A DNA stretch of 5,564 bases from an uncultured Blautia sp. (GTDB taxonomy: Bacteria; Bacillota; Clostridia; Lachnospirales; Lachnospiraceae), in the NCBI GenBank assembly GCA_934402155.1, contig CAKRTP010000112.1:1-5564 (forward strand). Reading direction: 5' to 3'. This document shows, piece by piece, positions 5,406 to 5,564 of the stretch. Position numbers and translations under genes: made by a program. A model generated the notes under the pieces. The model made no database searches. It was not told where the DNA came from and worked only from the letters and a program-made list of their open reading frames with translations. Within the stretch, counting starts at the first letter, position 1; every line of letters begins with the position of its first letter.

Positions 5406-5434
5406 TCGACTACAGCCCCCTTTCATGCTATAAT
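5406..5434 (+). promoter_or_regulatory. Extended -10 promoter for the Tet(M)-like GTPase gene
   Basis: The perfect -10 box TATAAT (5429-5434) is preceded by TG one base upstream (TGCTATAAT). TCGACT (5406-5411) matches the -35 consensus at four of six positions with an ideal 17-bp spacer. Transcription would begin near 5441, giving a leader of about 25 nt that contains the ribosome binding site AAGGGGGG (5451-5458). Confidence 0.75.
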
Positions 5435-5465
5435 CAGAAAAAGCGCGCGAAAGGGGGGCTTTTTT
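5414..5465 (+). terminator. Inverted repeat plus T6 overlapping promoter and ribosome binding site
   Basis: AGCCCCCTTTC (5414-5424) pairs with GAAAGGGGGGCT (5449-5460), an 11-bp stem with one bulged G and a 24-nt loop, followed by six Ts (5460-5465). It has the form of an intrinsic terminator for the chaperonin operon. The 5' arm lies in the -35/-10 spacer of the next promoter, and the 3' arm contains the next gene's ribosome binding site. Only read-through transcripts could form it; transcripts starting near 5441 lack the 5' arm. The long loop lowers certainty. Confidence 0.5.
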
Positions 5466-5564
5466 ATGGCCGAAGAACTGAAAAAACCCAAAGCCCCCCT
5501 GAGTGTGGGGCTGCTGGCCCATGTGGACGCGGGGAAGACCACCCTGTCGGAGGCGATGCTCTAT
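5466..5564 (+). CDS. Tet(M)-like ribosomal-protection GTPase / EF-G relative (5' fragment)
   Basis: Only the first 33 codons are present; the frame is open to the window edge. After a short Lys-rich leader (MAEELKKPKAPL) comes VGLLAHVDAGKTTLSEAMLY (14-33), which contains the G1/P-loop AHVDAGKTT of translational GTPases. The wording 'GLLAHVDAGKTTL(S/T)E..LY' is closest to the Tet(M)/Tet(W)/Tet(O) ribosomal-protection group, whose members open with IGVLAHVDAGKTTLTE; bulk EF-G normally reads HIDAGKTT. Such proteins release tetracycline from the ribosome, but chromosomal Clostridia paralogues of unproven resistance function share this start, so resistance should not be assumed. Translation starts at the ATG 7 nt after AAGGGGGG, and the gene has its own strong promoter, separate from the chaperonin operon. 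Confidence 0.8.
   Translation, partial: MAEELKKPKAPLSVGLLAHVDAGKTTLSEAMLY

Noticed and set aside
1..5564. CRISPR arrays, tRNA or rRNA genes, insertion sequences
   Set aside because: No regularly spaced repeats, cloverleaf-like sequences, rRNA motifs, transposase genes or terminal inverted repeats with target duplications were seen.

Overview
The window looks like a chromosomal segment of an anaerobic gut-type Firmicute, most likely a Clostridia member near Oscillospiraceae/Ruminococcaceae. This rests on the moderately GC-rich coding sequence, strong AGGAGG-type ribosome binding sites, extended -10 promoters, a GAF-like LuxR regulator and a Tet(M)-like GTPase at the right edge. Taxonomy is inferred from style, not from a marker gene. 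All recognised genes lie on the + strand.

Region 1 (1-265) is AT-rich leader DNA with no convincing gene. It holds a 17-bp hairpin, a TACATA/TATGTA inverted repeat with a third half-site, and an extended -10 promoter.

Region 2 (266-2334) is a compact three-gene operon: a divergent short-chain dehydrogenase/reductase (SDR), a 73-residue helical protein of unknown function, and a divergent PanB-like (ketopantoate hydroxymethyltransferase superfamily) protein. The SDR keeps Ser-Tyr-Lys but has lost the usual glycine and NNAG motifs. The PanB-like protein keeps the catalytic Glu but lacks several metal/substrate ligands. The pair suggests a non-pantothenate aldol/retro-aldol plus redox step on an unknown oxo-acid. 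A GC-rich intrinsic terminator closes the operon.

Region 3 (2402-5278) holds a LuxR-type regulator, then a divergent GroEL-like chaperonin, then (ATGA overlap) a 143-residue protein that matches only the C-terminal substrate-cradling domain of trigger factor. The chaperonin keeps the ATPase residues but has a 14-residue stem-loop insertion, charged residues in the apical substrate/GroES-binding groove, and no GGM tail. No groES or CIRCE element accompanies it. The chaperonin/trigger-factor-domain pair is the best candidate for an undescribed system: a specialised folding or client-delivery module.

Region 4 (5279-5564) is a 187-bp intergenic stretch followed by the first 33 codons of a Tet(M)/EF-G-like ribosomal-protection GTPase. 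Its extended -10 promoter lies inside an inverted repeat plus T-run that would act as a terminator, or hide the ribosome binding site, only on transcripts reading in from upstream.
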